From NCBI RefSeq assembly GCF_003467445.1, contig NZ_QSGS01000003.1, positions 124,001-188,000 of the forward strand: DNA of 64,000 bases, in the 5' to 3' direction. Made by a program: the position numbers and the translations under genes. Source of the stretch: Exiguobacterium sp. AM39-5BH. Lineage in GTDB: Bacteria > Bacillota > Bacilli > Exiguobacteriales > Exiguobacteriaceae. This document shows positions 26,761-36,164 of the stretch, in pieces. Below the pieces are notes generated by a model that saw only the letters and a list, made by a program, of their open reading frames with translations, made no database searches and had not been told where the DNA came from. Numbering within the stretch: the first letter of the stretch is position 1; each line of letters opens with the position of its first letter.

Positions 26761-27650
26761 ATGAGCCGGTTCGTACGCAATAAAAAGCTCATCATCACGC
26801 TGATCGGTATCATATTATTCGTTGTGATTTTAGGGGTTTCGATTCGAGGACGGTCGGAATCCGCCTGGTACCAAGACGTCACGCGTGATGTGGTTGGAAC
26901 GTTCAACGGGTGTTCACGGTGCCGATCGGTTGGATGGACAGTACCGTGTCCTCGATTTCGAACGTACGAGACATTTATGAAGAGAACCGTCAATTGAAAC
27001 AACATTTGACGAAATATGCGGAAGTGTCAGTTGAGGCCGATGACCTGCGCCGGGAGAACGAAGAATTGCGGCAAATGATCGAGGCGGCCGACACGTCGCT
27101 CCGTGACTTTGATGTAATTCCCGCCGAAGTGATCGGACGGACGCCGAACGACTGGCAACGTTATGTGACAATCAACGTCGGGGAAGAGCGGGGAGTCGAG
27201 AAAGGCATGGCCGTCACGGCCGCTGGTGGCATGGTCGGTCGTGTGATTCAAACGAGCGCTTACACGTCACAAGTGCAGCTCCTCTCGGACAACAACCGGA
27301 CGAACAATGTCTCCGCCGTCGTCAAAGACAAGGATGGCAAGGCAACATATGGGACAATCGATGGCTTCGATAGTGAGACGAACGAGCTCTTCTTCACGAA
27401 AGTCTCGAACAGTGTCAAGTTGAAAGAAGGCGAGATCGTGTCCACGTCAGGCCTCGGTGGTCGTTATCCGGCCGGCCTCGTCATCGGAACGGTCAAGTCG
27501 ATTGAGACGGACGAGTATGGCGTGTCTCAAGTCGCCCGCATCAAACCGGAAGCGGACTTCAATGAGTTCTCGCAAATGTTTGTCATCGATCGATTGGTAG
27601 ACGAACCGTTCTTGACGGGTCCCGAGGAAGGAGGAGCAGCGGATGAGTAA
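26761..27650 (+). CDS. mreC: rod shape-determining protein MreC (frame interrupted near the 5' end)
   Basis: MreC is a bitopic protein linking MreB to the wall enzymes. The first frame (from ATG 26761) gives the cytosolic start and membrane segment LIITLIGIILFVVILGVSI, then WYQDVTRDVVGTFNG. The neighbouring frame continues VFTVPIGWMDSTVSSISNVR, the coiled coil, and the beta domains with DWQRYVTINVGEERGVEKGMAV and TSGLGGRYPAGLVIG. The switch is at GGGTG, about 26908-26911, where one extra G would restore a single frame of about 296 residues. A sequencing undercall is the simplest reading. It overlaps mreD by 8 bases. Confidence 0.92.
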
Positions 27651-28146
27651 CATGAAAGTGTTCATCGCCCTGTTCCTCCTCTTTCTTATTGAAGGGACAT
27701 GGGCCGCCATCTTTTCATGGCATTACGTGACACCGTTCTTGTATTTGACATTGATCGGCTTGATGTACGTCAGTTTATATGGCCGCTTCGAGGCGGCATT
27801 CGGATTCGGACTCGTCTTCGGGCTGTTGTATGACATCGTCTATACCGACTTGCTCGGAATTTACTTATTTACTTTTTCACTCATTCCTCTCTTAGTCAGC
27901 TTCGTGTTAAAATATATAGGTGAGAACTTCTTCTCGGTCGTCATCACGTTCACGTTTATGATCCTCGTATTTTCACTTGGCATCTTTAGCGTCATGACGG
28001 CGGTCGGTGGGACGACCATGACCATCCAAACACTATTAGTTGAACAGATTCCAGGGACGCTCGTTGCCAACGCCGTCGCCATCGCACTGTTGTATGTGCC
28101 GATGACACGCTACGTGGCACCGCGACCTGTAGCGAAAAGAGGGTAG
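27643..28146 (+). CDS. mreD: rod shape-determining membrane protein MreD
   Basis: A 167-residue polytopic membrane protein with about five hydrophobic segments (for example ALFLLFLIEGTWAAIFSW, FVSLYG-type loops and VVITFTFMILVFSLGIFSVM). The charged loop GRFEAAFGFGLVFGLLYDIVYTDLLGIY is the conserved MreD part. It works with MreC and RodA/PBP2 in elongation. The start at 27643 lies inside the mreC 3' end, preceded by GAGGAAGGAGGAG. The position between mreC and minC supports the call. Confidence 0.93.
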   Translation: MSNMKVFIALFLLFLIEGTWAAIFSWHYVTPFLYLTLIGLMYVSLYGRFEAAFGFGLVFGLLYDIVYTDLLGIYLFTFSLIPLLVSFVLKYIGENFFSVVITFTFMILVFSLGIFSVMTAVGGTTMTIQTLLVEQIPGTLVANAVAIALLYVPMTRYVAPRPVAKRG

Positions 28147-28148
28147 CC

Positions 28149-28814
28149 ATGATGGAGCGTAAACGACATATTACGATAAAAGGACATCGCAATGGTATTG
28201 CAATCCACTTCAATCCACGGAGTGGCATCGATGAGGTGCTCGGAGAGCTTGAGGCCACATTACAAGAAATGGAGCCGCCCTCTGGGAAGATTGCACTCAA
28301 ATTGCACGCGGGTACTCGTTACATCGACGAGGAGCTGTCACGTCAAATTCGTGAAGTCGTCGCTCGTCATGGCGTTTTTTATATCGAGGAGCTATCGAGC
28401 GAGGTCATGTTGACTGAAGAGGCGAAAGCGACCTACGGCAAAAAGACGTTCCACTACCATAGCGGGACGATTCGAAGCGGGCAAGTGCTCGACTTTGATG
28501 GGTCGGTGCTTATTATTGGAGACATTAACCCGGGATCTGAAGTTCGGGCGACGGGAAGTATATATTGTTTAGGGACGATACGAGGAAATGTGCGTGCCGG
28601 TGTCGAAGGATGGGAGGAAGCGGTCATCACTGCCAGTCTGCTCCATCCGAAGTTTTTAGCAATCGGTGGCCATGTGCTTTCGTCAGACGAAGAGCTTCCG
28701 GAAATCGAGATGGGGTGCGCTTATCAGACGAATCAAGGCATTGAAATGACACGTCTCCGTCAAGTCATGACTGGGTTGAAAGACGCATACGCAATGGAAT
28801 TACAGAGAGGGTGA
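28149..28814 (+). CDS. minC: septum site-determining protein MinC
   Basis: MinC blocks FtsZ ring formation away from midcell together with MinD. The 221-residue protein has a diverged N-domain (HITIKGHRNGIAIHF...) and a C-terminal beta-helix (about 110-205): TIRSGQVLDFDGSVLIIGDINPGSEVRATGSIYCLGTIRGNVRAG, the MinD-binding part. Start is ATG at 28149, or the next ATG at 28152. The gene begins two bases after the mreD stop. Confidence 0.93.
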   Translation: MMERKRHITIKGHRNGIAIHFNPRSGIDEVLGELEATLQEMEPPSGKIALKLHAGTRYIDEELSRQIREVVARHGVFYIEELSSEVMLTEEAKATYGKKTFHYHSGTIRSGQVLDFDGSVLIIGDINPGSEVRATGSIYCLGTIRGNVRAGVEGWEEAVITASLLHPKFLAIGGHVLSSDEELPEIEMGCAYQTNQGIEMTRLRQVMTGLKDAYAMELQRG

Positions 28815-28819
28815 GTTTG

Positions 28820-29677
28820 ATGGAGCAAGTAGTAGAGCCTGTACATACAGCGAAAGAAGTGAAGAAAGGTCGGGCCATCGTCGTGACGTCGGGGAAAGGT
28901 GGCGTCGGAAAGACGACCACAACCGCGAACCTTGGGACGGGGCTCGCATTGTCTGGCCACTCGGTCTGTCTCGTCGATACCGATATCGGTCTTCGTAACC
29001 TCGACATCATCTTAGGACTCGACAACCGGAGCATTTATAACCTCGTCGACGTCATCAACGGGCAATGCAAGCTGCATCAGGCGCTCGTCCGTGACAAACG
29101 GTTCGAAGAGATGTACCTCTTGCCTGCGGCCCAGTCGAAAGATAAGACATCGGTCCAACCGGAGCAAGTGAAAGAAATCATCGACCAGTTGAAGACGGAA
29201 TATGATTTCGTATTGATTGACTGCCCGGCCGGTATCGAGCAGGGCTTCATGAACGCGATCGCCGGCGCCGACGAGGCCGTCGTCGTGACGACGCCTGAGA
29301 AGGCGGCCGTCCAGGACGCGGACCGCATTATCGGCATGCTCGAACAAGCAGAACATGTCGCGGCACCGAAACTGATCGTCAACCGCGTCAAGAACCACCT
29401 CGTCGAATCAGGCGACATGCTCGATATCGATGACATCATGCGCATCTTATCGATCGATCTGCTCGGCGTCGTCGTCGACGATGAAGAAGTCATTGCCGCC
29501 GCCAACCGTGGCGTACCGGTCACGATGAACCCGGACAACAACGCAGGACAAGCTTACCGCAACATCACGCGCCGGATTCTTGGGGAGTCGGTGCCGCTCA
29601 TGTCGATTCAGACCGAACAAAAACCGGTCGGCTTCTGGGCGCGGCTCATGATGAAATTTGGAATGAAAAAAGCCTAA
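28820..29677 (+). CDS. minD: septum site-determining ATPase MinD
   Basis: MinD is a membrane-cycling ATPase that recruits MinC. Deviant Walker A SGKGGVGKTTTTANLG, DTDIGLRNLDIILGL, FVLIDCPAGIEQGF and the amphipathic C-terminal helix FWARLMMKFGMKKA are present. The ATG at 28820 has GAGAGG about 10 bases upstream; the in-frame GTG at 28811 overlaps the minC stop and is too close to that site. From 28820 the protein (285 residues) has about 17 residues before GRAIVVTSG, longer than typical MinD. Confidence 0.95.
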   Translation: MEQVVEPVHTAKEVKKGRAIVVTSGKGGVGKTTTTANLGTGLALSGHSVCLVDTDIGLRNLDIILGLDNRSIYNLVDVINGQCKLHQALVRDKRFEEMYLLPAAQSKDKTSVQPEQVKEIIDQLKTEYDFVLIDCPAGIEQGFMNAIAGADEAVVVTTPEKAAVQDADRIIGMLEQAEHVAAPKLIVNRVKNHLVESGDMLDIDDIMRILSIDLLGVVVDDEEVIAAANRGVPVTMNPDNNAGQAYRNITRRILGESVPLMSIQTEQKPVGFWARLMMKFGMKKA

Positions 29678-29698
29678 GGCAACGAAAGTTGCCTTTTT
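29676..29698 (+). terminator. intrinsic terminator after minD
   Basis: AAGGCAAC-GAAA-GTTGCCTT with a GNRA-type loop and T5 tract. The stem begins inside the minD stop codon. Confidence 0.9.
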
Positions 29699-29719
29699 GT
29701 GTCGAAAGGAGAGACGCGT

Positions 29720-31045
29720 ATGCGATTGATCTATGAACGGACCCCGTCCATCGAACGGGCCATGCTCGTCGACGGGGAGCGTCTGCTCGAAGTCGAGGAA
29801 CGATTCATCGACCAACTATCGATCGGGACGATTCTTGAGGCTGCCATCGAACGGATTCATCCGTCGCTCGGCGCTGCGTTTTTGACGACCGGCGAGACGA
29901 CGTTCTTTTTACCGATTTCCGAGACGCTGAAAGCGCTCGAGGCGTATCCGAACGTGCCGGCCATCGGTCAGGCAGCCGTCGTCGGCGAGAAACGGCTCGT
30001 CCAAGTGACGAAAGAAGGCGTCAACGGCAAACATCATAAAGTGACAGAGAACATCCGTTTCGGCGGGCGCTATATCGTCTACTTCCCTTATGGACGGCGC
30101 CAGCTATATAGCCGTAAACTCGACCTCGTCACCCAGGATCGGTTATCAAAAGTGTTCAACCTCGAGGAAGCGGAAGGGGTGTTGTTCCGGACCGAGTCGG
30201 GACAGGCGAGCCCGGCCGACCTTCAACAAGAACTTGATTTGCTCCGAGCGCGGGCTACGGATGTCATCAAGGCACGCCAAGGGCAGGACGAGTTGTTATG
30301 TGAACAATTCGTCCGACGCCACGCGGTCGAATCGGTCATGTTGAACGACAAGGAAGCGCAAGACCGACTGATGCGGCTTGATGTCACGGTCGAACGCCAC
30401 ATCGGCAAAGGCCGGATGAAAGAAGCGATTCGGCTCGACGGGACGATCGAGAAGCTCGGGCAGCGTGTCGTCTGGCTCGATGGTGGTTCGTACGTTTTGA
30501 TCGAACAAGTCGAGACGATGACCGCCATCGACGTCAACAGCGGCAAGAACGTCGCCGTCAAAGACAAAGGGCGCGCCGCCGACACAATCAATGAGGCCGC
30601 GCTCTATGCGACGATGGAACAGCTCCGTCTGCGCAATATCGGCGGCATGGTCGTCATCGATTTCTTGAGAGGTTCAAAAGACGGACAAGCTCGACTGTTG
30701 AAGAAGATGAAAGAACTCGGTGCCCGCGACCCGCGTCGTGTCGAAGTGTACGGCTTCACGCGCATGGGCTTGTTCGAACTGTCGCGAGAACGTACGGGGC
30801 GTTCGATTCAAGATCGGATGACGTATGCGGGGAAACCTTCAAAACTCGCCATCTTCTCCACACTTGAACGGACGTTGATGGAGCTCGCACCTCAAGTCGA
30901 GGGTGTCGTCGTGACACTCCCGAGCAAGTGGCATGACGCATCCTGGGAAGCCTTTGACTGTACGGTCCTCCTCGTCGACGGAGAGCCGGATGTGACGTTC
31001 TATGGAACGCTTGAGGAATGTCAGAATTTCGTATCTCGTCATTGA
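29720..31045 (+). CDS. rng: ribonuclease G/E family endoribonuclease
   Basis: The 441-residue protein has the S1-like N-part ([14 protein letters not shown]...[20 protein letters not shown]), the 5' sensor region and the DNase I-like core with the metal aspartates in [10 protein letters not shown] and [28 protein letters not shown] follows. The zinc-link CPxCxG motif of RNase E/G is not visible. AAAGGAGAG precedes the ATG at 29720; the frame is open from a GTG at 29699 inside the minD terminator region, which is unlikely. It occupies the place held by spoIVFA/FB in Bacillus (between minD and rplU). Confidence 0.92.
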   Translation: MRLIYERTPSIERAMLVDGERLLEVEERFIDQLSIGTILEAAIERIHPSLGAAFLTTGETTFFLPISETLKALEAYPNVPAIGQAAVVGEKRLVQVTKEGVNGKHHKVTENIRFGGRYIVYFPYGRRQLYSRKLDLVTQDRLSKVFNLEEAEGVLFRTESGQASPADLQQELDLLRARATDVIKARQGQDELLCEQFVRRHAVESVMLNDKEAQDRLMRLDVTVERHIGKGRMKEAIRLDGTIEKLGQRVVWLDGGSYVLIEQVETMTAIDVNSGKNVAVKDKGRAADTINEAALYATMEQLRLRNIGGMVVIDFLRGSKDGQARLLKKMKELGARDPRRVEVYGFTRMGLFELSRERTGRSIQDRMTYAGKPSKLAIFSTLERTLMELAPQVEGVVVTLPSKWHDASWEAFDCTVLLVDGEPDVTFYGTLEECQNFVSRH

Positions 31046-31071
31046 CAAGCTTTGCGCGAGAGTGGTATTAT
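31042..31071 (+). promoter_or_regulatory. promoter of the rplU operon
   Basis: TTGACA (31042-31047) overlaps the stop codon of the RNase gene; TATTAT (31066-31071) follows after 18 bases. Confidence 0.85.
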
Positions 31072-31077
31072 CTATAA

Positions 31078-31187
31078 CGTTAGTTCGTTTGGAAGCACCC
31101 AAATGGCTACAACCGCACAGAACGGGTTTAAACGGTTCCGCCCTGCCCGGGATGGCGAGTCTGAGTTTAATAAGGAGGTGCACGTAT
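31078..31187 (+). promoter_or_regulatory. ribosomal protein L21 leader
   Basis: The leader between promoter and rplU contains GTTAGTTCGTTTGGAAG near its 5' end, ACAACCGCACAGAACGGGTTT and CCGCCCTGCCCGGGATGGCG, which can form hairpins. Position and pattern fit the L21 leader element of Bacillales, thought to bind an operon-encoded ribosomal protein. Identification is from memory of the family. The rplU ribosome site AAGGAGGTG ends it. Confidence 0.7.
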
Positions 31188-31496
31188 ATGTACGCAATCA
31201 TCAAAACTGGTGGTAAGCAAATCAAAGTTGAAGCAGGTCAAGAGATCTACATCGAAAAACTCGATGCAGATGTCGAGGGTACTGTAGAATTCGGTGAAGT
31301 TCTTTTCGTTGGTGGTGACGATGTTAAAGTCGGAGCTCCACTCGTAGAGGGCGCTAAAGTTGTCGGTACTGTGGTAAAACACGGCCGCGCGAAGAAGATC
31401 ACTGTTTTCAAAATGAAAGCTAAGAAAAACTACCGTCGTAAGCAAGGTCACCGTCAGCCTTACACGAAAGTTCGCATCGAGAAAATCGAAGCGTAA
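31188..31496 (+). CDS. rplU: 50S ribosomal protein L21
   Basis: A 102-residue protein beginning [18 protein letters not shown], with the conserved [21 protein letters not shown], then the C-terminal basic segment [25 protein letters not shown], all diagnostic of bL21. The ATG at 31188 has AAGGAGG 10 bases upstream; the longer open frame from 31002 crosses the leader and promoter and is not coding. First gene of rplU-prp-rpmA. Confidence 0.98.
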   Translation: MYAIIKTGGKQIKVEAGQEIYIEKLDADVEGTVEFGEVLFVGGDDVKVGAPLVEGAKVVGTVVKHGRAKKITVFKMKAKKNYRRKQGHRQPYTKVRIEKIEA

Positions 31497-31499
31497 GCT

Positions 31500-31835
31500 A
31501 TGATTCGAGTAACGGTCAGACGAGACGAGGCGAAGTCGATTCGTTCCGTTGAAGTGACAGGTCACGCCAACTTTGCTGAACCCGGTTCTGATTTGGTCTG
31601 TGCCGGCGTTTCTGCCATCATCTTTGGGGCATATAACGCTGTCGAAGTACTGGCCGGTCAATCGCTTCTTGTAGAAATGGCAGACAAAACAGAAGGTGGC
31701 TATTTTTATGTCGAGACATATCCTGACCTATCACCGGAGGAGACGACTCGCACCCAATTGTTATTAGAAGGGATGCTCGTGCAACTAGACACGATCGCCC
31801 ATAGTTACGGTGATTATATCCAAATTGAACAATAG
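31500..31835 (+). CDS. prp: ribosomal-processing cysteine protease Prp
   Basis: Prp removes the N-terminal extension of ribosomal protein L27 in Firmicutes. The 111-residue protein has the catalytic pair H22 (VTGHANFA) and C34 (SDLVCAGVSAI). It sits between rplU and rpmA as in Bacillus (ysxB) and Staphylococcus. The L27 encoded next carries the matching cleavable extension. The start follows the rplU stop by three bases and has only a weak ribosome site, suggesting coupled translation. Confidence 0.95.
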   Translation: MIRVTVRRDEAKSIRSVEVTGHANFAEPGSDLVCAGVSAIIFGAYNAVEVLAGQSLLVEMADKTEGGYFYVETYPDLSPEETTRTQLLLEGMLVQLDTIAHSYGDYIQIEQ

Positions 31836-31847
31836 GAGGTGGACCTC

Positions 31848-32129
31848 ATGTTACAATTGAACCTTCAGTTCTTCGCATCGAAAAAGGGAGTAGGATCGAC
31901 TAAAAACGGTCGTGACTCGATTTCGAAACGCCTCGGCGCTAAGCGTGCTGACGGACAAACGGTTTCAGCTGGATCGATTCTCTACCGTCAACGCGGTACG
32001 AAAATTCACCCAGGTGAAAACGTTGGCCGTGGTGGCGACGACACATTGTTTGCAAAAGTTGACGGCGTAGTACGCTTCGAGCGTCTCGGTCGCGACAAGA
32101 AACAAGTGAGCGTTTACCCAGTTGCGTAA
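31848..32129 (+). CDS. rpmA: 50S ribosomal protein L27 with Prp-cleaved leader
   Basis: A 93-residue precursor: [10 protein letters not shown] is the Firmicutes leader, and [23 protein letters not shown] begins the mature bL27, cut after FFA by Prp. The body holds [32 protein letters not shown]. The ATG at 31848 follows ATAGGAGGTGG; the GTG at 31839 lies inside that site. Mature L27 reaches into the peptidyl transferase centre, so cleavage is needed for function. Confidence 0.97.
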   Translation: MLQLNLQFFASKKGVGSTKNGRDSISKRLGAKRADGQTVSAGSILYRQRGTKIHPGENVGRGGDDTLFAKVDGVVRFERLGRDKKQVSVYPVA

Positions 32130-32143
32130 GTAGAACCACGCAG

Positions 32144-32179
32144 AAGACTCTAGCCACTTATTTGGTTAGAGTCTTTTTT
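32144..32179 (+). terminator. intrinsic terminator after rpmA
   Basis: AAGACTCTA and TAGAGTCTT pair, with T6 downstream. Confidence 0.88.
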
Positions 32180-32205
32180 ACTAGTTTGACCTAGGAGAGG
32201 ATTGT

Positions 32206-32646
32206 ATGAACTCACAGGCGGCATTGAAACTATTATCGACTGTCCGTCACGAATGGATGAATCGGCTTCAGATGATTTCCTTGTATGCGGCGCTCGAACC
32301 TGAAAAACTCGAGGAGCTGTACGAACGATATCGTCAGCACGCCGACGAGGAAAGTGCGCTCATTCGCTTGGATTTGCCGACGACAAGTCTCGTCCTCATG
32401 CAAGCGAACTGGGAAGGGCGGTTGACCTATAAGGTATCGGCCGACCGCGTGTCGCTAGATGACGCGCGCGTGGCGGACAAGCTGGTCCGTCTTCTGTCAG
32501 GAACGGATGGACCGATTCATGTGACGTTCACGGACGGACTGATGATCCGCGTCTTCGGTCACGTACCGGACGACGTGTTCACGTCAGATGAAGTGTACGA
32601 GCAAACAGTAGAATGTTCTACGTTCGTTATAAAGGAGGGGAATTAA
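32206..32646 (+). CDS. Spo0B-like phosphotransferase-domain protein
   Basis: A 146-residue protein in the exact position of spo0B (between rpmA and obg). The N-terminal helix carries TVRHEWMNRLQMISLYAAL, the H-box of Spo0B/SpoIIAB-type dimerisation domains with the phosphoacceptor histidine at residue 15. The C-terminal part is short and does not show a clear ATPase-like fold. It is shorter than Bacillus Spo0B (about 190 residues, from memory). In Bacillus, Spo0B relays phosphate from Spo0F to Spo0A. Whether a partner exists here cannot be seen. The stop is followed at once by the obgE start. Confidence 0.72.
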   Translation: MNSQAALKLLSTVRHEWMNRLQMISLYAALEPEKLEELYERYRQHADEESALIRLDLPTTSLVLMQANWEGRLTYKVSADRVSLDDARVADKLVRLLSGTDGPIHVTFTDGLMIRVFGHVPDDVFTSDEVYEQTVECSTFVIKEGN

Positions 32647-33935
32647 ATGTTTGTCGATCAGGTTAATATTTTTGTAAAAGCTGGAGACGGCGGTAAAGGG
32701 ATGGTTGCCTTCCGCCGCGAGAAGTATGTTCCAGACGGTGGGCCGGCAGGAGGAGATGGAGGTCACGGTGGTGACGTCGTCTTTGAAGTAGAAGAGGGGT
32801 TACGTACACTCGTTGATTTCCGATTCTCGAAAAAGTTCATCGCCCATGACGGTGAAAAAGGGATGTCGAAAGGCATGCACGGACGAAAAGCGAAGCCGCT
32901 CATCGTCAAAGTTCCACCAGGCACGATCGTGTTCGATGCATCGACGGATACAGTCATCGCCGACCTTACCGAGCACGGCCAACGGGCCACGATCGCCAAA
33001 GGTGGCCGCGGTGGCCGCGGGAACTGTCGTTTCGCGACGCCAGCCAACCCGGCACCAGAGATCGCGGAGAACGGGGAGCCAGGGCAAGAACGTGAATTGC
33101 GTCTCGAGTTGAAACTCCTTGCCGACGTCGGTCTCGTCGGATTCCCGTCAGTCGGGAAATCGACACTTCTTTCAGTCGTCTCGTCGGCACGCCCGAAAAT
33201 CGGCGCGTACCACTTCACGACGATCACACCGAACCTCGGTGTCGTCAAGACGGCGGACGACCGTGACTTCGTCATGGCCGATCTTCCAGGACTCATCGAA
33301 GGGGCAAGCCAAGGTGTCGGTCTCGGTCACCAGTTTTTACGTCACATCGAGCGGACGAAAGTCATCGTTCATATGATCGATATGAGCGGTATGGAAGGGC
33401 GCGACCCGTTCGAAGACTACACGACGATCAACCGCGAACTCGAGTCGTACAACTTACGTCTCCTCGAGCGCCCACAAATCGTCGTCGCCAACAAGATGGA
33501 CATGCCGGATGCGCCGGAATTACTTGAAGAGTTCCAGAAAAAAGTCGGAGATGACGTCAAAGTCTTCCCGATTTCGGCACTCGCCAAAGAAGGACTTCGC
33601 AACTTGCTCATCGAAGTAGCTAATCTTGTAGACTCGACACCAGAGTTCCCACTCGAAGAACTCGAAGAAAAGACGGCCACACCACGTGTCGTCTACCGTT
33701 ATGAGAAGGAAGAGAAAGGTACCAGATTCATATCGATGAGTACGAACGCTTCGTCATCACGGGGCCTCGTATCGAAAAACTCTTCAAGATGACGAACTTC
33801 GATCATGACGAATCAATCAAACGTTTCGCGCGTCAAATGCGTCAAATGGGCGTCGATGACGATTTACGCAAGTTAGGTGCCGAAGACGGCAGCGTCGTCG
33901 CCATCTTGGACTTTGAATTCGAATTTGTCGAATAA
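32647..33935 (+). CDS. obgE: Obg family GTPase (frame interrupted near the 3' end)
   Basis: Obg is an essential ribosome-associated GTPase. The N-terminal Obg domain ([34 protein letters not shown]), the G domain ([34 protein letters not shown]) and the start of the C-terminal OCT domain are in frame. At about 33720-33723 the frame breaks after EEKGT; the next frame reads [20 protein letters not shown] and runs to DFEFEFVE with a TAA at 33933-33935. One missing base (C or A) restores about 429 residues. The open frame as read ends at 33792 with an unrelated tail. Confidence 0.94.
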
Positions 33936-33975
33936 CAATAATCTTTTTCATTAAGAAACGGAGTGTGAAGTACAC

Positions 33976-35244
33976 GTGGACCCTGTGCCCTCGTCTAGTT
34001 TGATTCTTTACGTAGTTTTAGTCATGTTGTCAGCTTTCTTTTCTTCTGCCGAAACTGCTCTCTCGAGTGTGAACCGTGTCCGAATGATTCGCATGAGTGA
34101 AGATGGGGACAAGGGCGCTCAGCGTGTCCTTCACCTCATCGACCGCTTCGATGATACGCTTTCGACGATTCTCGTCGGGAACAACATCGTCAATATCGGG
34201 GCGGCCACCGTCTCAACGGCGATCGCCACGAGCATTTACTCGGGCGGGACCGGACTCGTCATCTCGACGTTCGCGACGACCGTCATCATTTTGATTTTTG
34301 GTGAAATTTTACCGAAGTCGATTGCCAAGGAGTTTGCTGAAAAGTATTCGCTTGTCATCAGCGGCATCCTGGTATTCCTCGTTAAGATTTTAAAGCCGAT
34401 TACGATGATTTTCACTGGTTTGAAAAAGCTCGTGCTTCGTTTGTTTGGGATGAGCACGAAGGAGCCGTCGGTGACGGAAGAAGAGTTGAAAGTGCTCGTC
34501 GATATGGGAGAAGAAGAAGGCGTACTCGGCGAAACCGAAGCCGAACTCGTGCATAGTGCATTCGCCTTCAACGATATCACCGTCGATGACGTGTTGACGC
34601 CGCGGATTGACATCCTCGCCGTCGACATCGACGATACGCTCGAAGAAATCAAAAACACGATCTTTAGCGGGGTACATTCCCGTCTGCCGGTATACAAAGA
34701 CTCGATTGACAACGTCATCGGGGTGTTATCGGAACGTGATTTTCTTCGCTCGATGATGCGTGACGAAGTGACGGACATTCGTTCCCTCATTCGACCGCTT
34801 ACGTACGTATCGCCGCAGACGAAATTGATTGAACTGCTCCCGGTCCTTCAGCAAAAACAATCGCATATGGCTGTCGTCCTCGATGAATTTGGAGGAACGG
34901 CCGGCCTGATCACGCTCGAAGACATGCTCGAGGAGCTCGTCGGAGATATTTGGGATGAGCACGACGAGTCGATTGTCTATCTCAAACGTCTTCGTGACGG
35001 CGTCTACGAGTGTATGGCCGACATGAATGTCGATGAGTTTGCGGACGAGATGGGGATTGAAGAACCTGACGTAGATGCCAACACAATGGGTGGTTGGATC
35101 GTCGAACTGTTAGGAGACATTCCAGAGAAAGGTGCACGTGTCACCTATGAAGATATGACGTTCACCGTTCTCCACGTTGAAAAACGCCGGATTCGAAAAT
35201 TGCTCGTTGAAACGGGGCAAGCCGAATCGGCGGAACAAGCATAA
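33976..35244 (+). CDS. CNNM/CorC (hemolysin-like) transporter with CBS pair
   Basis: A 422-residue membrane protein. The N-terminal DUF21/CNNM domain (about 5-190) has four hydrophobic segments and the motif FFSSAETALSSVNRVRM; a CBS pair (about 205-330: VLTPRIDILAVDIDDTLEEIKN, HSRLPVYKDSIDNVIGVL, VVLDEFGGTAGLITLEDMLEELVGDI) and the C-terminal CorC_HlyC domain (about 345-415) follow. Members transport or regulate magnesium; the hemolysin label is historical. The start is GTG at 33976 with GGAG 12 bases upstream. Transcribed after obgE with no terminator between. Confidence 0.88.
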   Translation: MDPVPSSSLILYVVLVMLSAFFSSAETALSSVNRVRMIRMSEDGDKGAQRVLHLIDRFDDTLSTILVGNNIVNIGAATVSTAIATSIYSGGTGLVISTFATTVIILIFGEILPKSIAKEFAEKYSLVISGILVFLVKILKPITMIFTGLKKLVLRLFGMSTKEPSVTEEELKVLVDMGEEEGVLGETEAELVHSAFAFNDITVDDVLTPRIDILAVDIDDTLEEIKNTIFSGVHSRLPVYKDSIDNVIGVLSERDFLRSMMRDEVTDIRSLIRPLTYVSPQTKLIELLPVLQQKQSHMAVVLDEFGGTAGLITLEDMLEELVGDIWDEHDESIVYLKRLRDGVYECMADMNVDEFADEMGIEEPDVDANTMGGWIVELLGDIPEKGARVTYEDMTFTVLHVEKRRIRKLLVETGQAESAEQA

Positions 35245-35250
35245 ATGAAA

Positions 35251-35286
35251 AAAGGAGGGATCGCCAACTGGCGGTCCCTCCTTTTG
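35251..35286. terminator. bidirectional terminator between convergent genes
   Basis: AAAGGAGGGA-CGCC pairs with GGCG-TCCCTCCTTTT around a short loop. It lies two bases from the 3' end of the minus-strand Nudix gene. Confidence 0.88.
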
Positions 35287-35287
35287 G

Positions 35288-36064
35288 TTAGACGGTATGA
35301 TGGCGCTCGACGCGTTCGATCAACTCGTAAGGCCGGACTTTATAAATCGCGTGCGGCATGTACGTCGGGTCGATGGCGTCAAGCAAGCGCATTTGGAAAT
35401 GCTCGCGCTTGATGTAGTCACCGACGTTCGAGGCGTCGACTTTGAAAAAGCCGACTTCTTGCGTCTCACCTTCCTGCGGTTGCAACTCGCCCGAGACGTA
35501 GCGGGCGCGGAACGTGACACAGAGTACGCGCGAGGAGACGTTTTGGTAGATGCCGGTGATGCCGTCGACCTCAATCTCAATTCCGGTCTCTTCTCTCACT
35601 TCACGGTGCACCGCATCAACGATTGACTCATGTTCCTCGACTTGTCCGCCTGGCATCTCATACGTATCGTTCCGATGCGTGTTCTGGACGAGGAGCACCT
35701 CGCCGTCCGCATTCGTGACGTAGGCCGTCACGGAGACGATTGTGCGTGGTGGCGTATATTGCCCGGTCGGCATCATGAACTCCTCGCTCGACTTGATATA
35801 TAAATTTTTTCCGAGTCGGGCCCGCTTCTTCATCGCCTCGCGACGGAGACTGCTCGAGCGGTAATCATGTTCGACTTGCTCGTAATGCTCGCGGTCACGG
35901 TATTCCCATAGGGCCATGACCTCGCTCTGATCTTCCGTCACCCAACGACCGACGAGACGTGCGCCGTGCGATACCTGAATCGGATACAGGTATGTATGGA
36001 AAAACTCGGTGAATTCCTCTAAGCGTTCAGGACGGATGGTGTACGTTTTTCGACGATGGAACAT
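35288..36064 (-). CDS. NIPSNAP-Nudix two-domain protein
   Basis: A 258-residue protein. Residues 1-95 resemble a NIPSNAP/dimeric ferredoxin-like domain (FHRRKTYTIRPERLEEFTEFF, GRWVTEDQSEVMALWEYRDREHYE). Residues 105-240 are a Nudix hydrolase with the complete box GGQVEEHESIVDAVHREVRE followed by ETGIEIE (G-x5-E-x7-REVREETGI). It probably hydrolyses a nucleoside diphosphate derivative; the substrate is unknown. Start at 36064 with AAAGGAGGAATT upstream. Single gene on the minus strand. Confidence 0.83.
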   Translation of the reverse strand: MFHRRKTYTIRPERLEEFTEFFHTYLYPIQVSHGARLVGRWVTEDQSEVMALWEYRDREHYEQVEHDYRSSSLRREAMKKRARLGKNLYIKSSEEFMMPTGQYTPPRTIVSVTAYVTNADGEVLLVQNTHRNDTYEMPGGQVEEHESIVDAVHREVREETGIEIEVDGITGIYQNVSSRVLCVTFRARYVSGELQPQEGETQEVGFFKVDASNVGDYIKREHFQMRLLDAIDPTYMPHAIYKVRPYELIERVERHHTV

Positions 36065-36164
36065 GGTAATTCCTCCTTTGAAGGTGGCTATCTCTATTCC
36101 GAGAAAAAAACGCTTTCCTCACATATCCTTATTCGTCATCAACGTGCATTTCCCCTCTATCTCA

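Noticed and set aside
31002..31187. Long N-terminal extension of rplU
   Set aside because: This stretch contains the rplU promoter and L21 leader, and all L21 proteins start at MYAIIKTGG.
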